Source of the DNA: Gibbula magus
Lineage: Eukaryota > Mollusca > Gastropoda > Trochida > Trochidae
NCBI GenBank assembly: GCA_936450465.1
Contig: OW388300.1
Span: forward strand, 39,340,358 to 39,404,357
Length of the DNA stretch: 64,000 nucleotides
Direction of reading: 5' to 3'
Shown here: positions 62,592 through 64,000 of the stretch, one piece after another
Layout: every line of letters begins with the position of its first letter
Numbering within the stretch: position 1 is the stretch's first letter
The notes under the pieces: generated by a model
What the model saw: only the letters and a program-made list of their open reading frames with translations
Databases searched by the model: none
What the model was told of the DNA's origin: nothing
Made by a program: the position numbers and the translations under genes

Positions 62592-62922
62592 TCTGTAGAA
62601 GCCATCTAAACTACCATGCCTGATGAATGAAGTTGTGTATACTTCTTCAGAAGTATATGCTTATCAAAAACATTCGAAAATCGACACCATCCGGTAGCAG
62701 TATTTTGTTTTTGACTGATGAAATTTTGGAATCGTTTTTGTGGGTAGTTTATTCAAAAGAAAGAAATTGGGGTCACATTATGTTTAAGAAGATATGGCAA
62801 TGTTTCATGAAACATATTCATATAGCAAAAGATGAGTTATGAACGTTTTACGTCTCTTGTTGGCTAACGCTCGTGAATCTATTGCTTCAGTTTGAGTTCA
62901 TGTATAATTTCACAAAATATTT

Positions 62923-63142
62923 ACCATTTTGCCACATCTGTCCACCCAGCAGTAAATGGGTACCTGGTATGATACGATGGTAGTCTGAATTTGAACCTTG
63001 AGCGCCTGACAGGCGACCGGTTGTATTCTCCTCAGGGAGTGATCTGTACTTGTTGACCAGGGGTAATATGCCGACCAGCGCTTTGAGCATGCAATGTGCA
63101 TGGATATATGCACTATAAAAATGGACTATTATTATTATTATC
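62923..63142 (+). mobile_element. SINE, body and 3' tail
   Basis: CTGTCCACCCAGCAGTAAAT and GGGTACCTGG are followed by GGTTGTATTCTCCTCAGGG, GCGCTTTGAGCATG and a tail CACTATAAAAATGGACTA(TTA)n. This arrangement is a common invertebrate SINE 3' half with a LINE-derived tail. The tRNA head is missing or too eroded to see. It may be the downstream half of the family whose head survives at 12972-13094. Confidence 0.65.
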
Positions 63143-63310
63143 TAACAGTCACCAATGGCAGTAAACATTCTCTAAATATTTTCTTTTCTTTATCACAATT
63201 AAAATAAACTGTAAAATACAAATAATTACACAAAGGTAAGATAACATAACAGTAAAATTTATAAAATTACTACAAGGGTATAAATAATACTAAAACTAAC
63301 AAAATGGCTA

Positions 63311-64000
63311 CGAGGGGCGTTCAATAAGTGTTGCAAGCGGGGCATTGTTGTTTACATGAACCGTGTCAGCTTATAGCAGGTGTTACTATAGTCAAAACAT
63401 AACATTGACACATGTCAAAACAATTTCTAGACATAACAATTATTTAGATATAATAGCTGCGCTGACCTAGGGGTCTCCATAATCATGGATTCTCTCAAAC
63501 ATGAACAACGCGCTGTGATCAAGTTCCTTACTAAAGAGGGATGCAAAGCTACAGAAATACATAATCGTATGTGTAATGTGATGGGTAAGGATGCTCCTAA
63601 CTTTTCAACAGTTTGTCGCTGGTCTCTTCAGTTCAAGCGGGGCAGGGAGTTCTTAGACGATGACCCACGGTCAGGCAGGCCATCTGAAGTCACCCGACCG
63701 GAAGTTATTGCCGCTATCGAAAGACGAATTTTAGCTGACCGCCGTGTTAAAGTTTCTGAACTGTCTTTGGAATTCCAGATATCAGTTGGAAGTGTTGAAA
63801 AAATAATTCATGACCATCTTGGTATGTCCAAGGTATCTGCAAGATGGGTACCCAGAAACCTCACAGCACAAGATCGCCAGAAAAGAACCGAAAGTTGCAT
63901 GGAGCTCCTGGATCGGTTTAATGCGGATGAAGCCAGGTTTTTGTCTCGTCTGGTGACAGGTGACGAAACCTGGATCCACCACTGGGACCCGGAAACTAAA
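63311..64000 (+). mobile_element. mariner-type transposon, 5' half, cut by the window end
   Basis: Begins after a TA dinucleotide (63309-63310) with CGAGGGGCGTTCAATAAGTG, the usual form of a mariner terminal inverted repeat. About 170 bp of leader precedes the transposase start at 63485. The right end lies outside the window. Confidence 0.85.
63485..64000 (+). CDS. mariner transposase, N-terminal half (incomplete)
   Basis: 172 codons, uninterrupted to the window edge; the family is usually about 340-350 residues. Residues 5-50 form the first helix-turn-helix (EQRAVIKFL...STVCRW). DDDPRSGRPS (58-67) is the linker with a GRP motif. Residues about 88-112 form the second helix-turn-helix. HLGMSKVSARWVPRNLT (111-127) carries the conserved WVP motif. 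TGDETWIHHWDPETK contains the first catalytic aspartate, D160. The other two acidic residues of the expected D,D34D triad lie beyond the window. The enzyme cuts and inserts the element at TA sites in the nucleus. With no stop or frameshift so far, this copy may be young. The ATG is the first in frame after the leader and agrees with the family start. Confidence 0.9.
   Translation, partial: MDSLKHEQRAVIKFLTKEGCKATEIHNRMCNVMGKDAPNFSTVCRWSLQFKRGREFLDDDPRSGRPSEVTRPEVIAAIERRILADRRVKVSELSLEFQISVGSVEKIIHDHLGMSKVSARWVPRNLTAQDRQKRTESCMELLDRFNADEARFLSRLVTGDETWIHHWDPETK

Overview
This is a eukaryotic, AT-rich, gene-poor window. The intact genes are three intronless copies of a Cys-loop (nicotinic-acetylcholine-receptor-like) receptor, and the rest is repeats: tRNA-derived SINEs, a dead LINE, many short inverted-repeat elements and the first half of a mariner transposase. 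Lineage-specific, often intronless receptor expansions are a known feature of lophotrochozoans, so a mollusc or related marine invertebrate is the most likely source. That assignment is an inference and no species can be named.

Layout. 1-13 kb: intergenic DNA with a 150-180 bp tandem repeat, a tRNA-type SINE, several inverted-repeat elements, and a 5'-truncated frameshifted LINE lying between two ~300 bp direct repeats. 13.09-38.09 kb: one 25-kb minisatellite array built almost wholly of a 13-bp word (TGTGCTCCACCAC) and an 8-bp word (TACACCAC or TCCACCAC), with internal duplications up to ~4.24 kb. 38-50 kb: more intergenic DNA with at least three TTAA-flanked elements, a Harbinger-like element, long hairpins and small tandem repeats. 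50.4-51.4 kb: an 83-bp minisatellite. 51.75-57.79 kb: three receptor genes in tandem on the minus strand, spaced 2,450 and 2,451 bp apart. 58-63.3 kb: intergenic DNA with another TTAA element, foldbacks and a SINE. 63.3-64 kb: a mariner element cut by the window edge.

The most notable structure is the array. Its left edge runs without a break into the remains of a minus-strand tRNA-derived SINE whose A box, B box and body are still readable. The array words, read on the minus strand, match the 5' head (D-arm/A-box region) of that SINE. Each 8-bp/13-bp junction recreates TGGTGTAGTGG, a perfect match to the RNA polymerase III A-box consensus TRGYNNARNNG. The array therefore looks like an amplified SINE promoter head carrying hundreds of A boxes with a single B box at one end. 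The plus strand stays open for more than 8,000 codons only because neither word can form a stop in any phase, so I do not call it a gene.

The receptor copies differ mostly in the ligand-binding half, keep nearly identical membrane segments, and lack the aromatic and vicinal-cysteine residues of a classical acetylcholine site. They are best treated as orphan, possibly chemosensory, ligand-gated channels. The cluster also shows mosaic sequence suggesting gene conversion.
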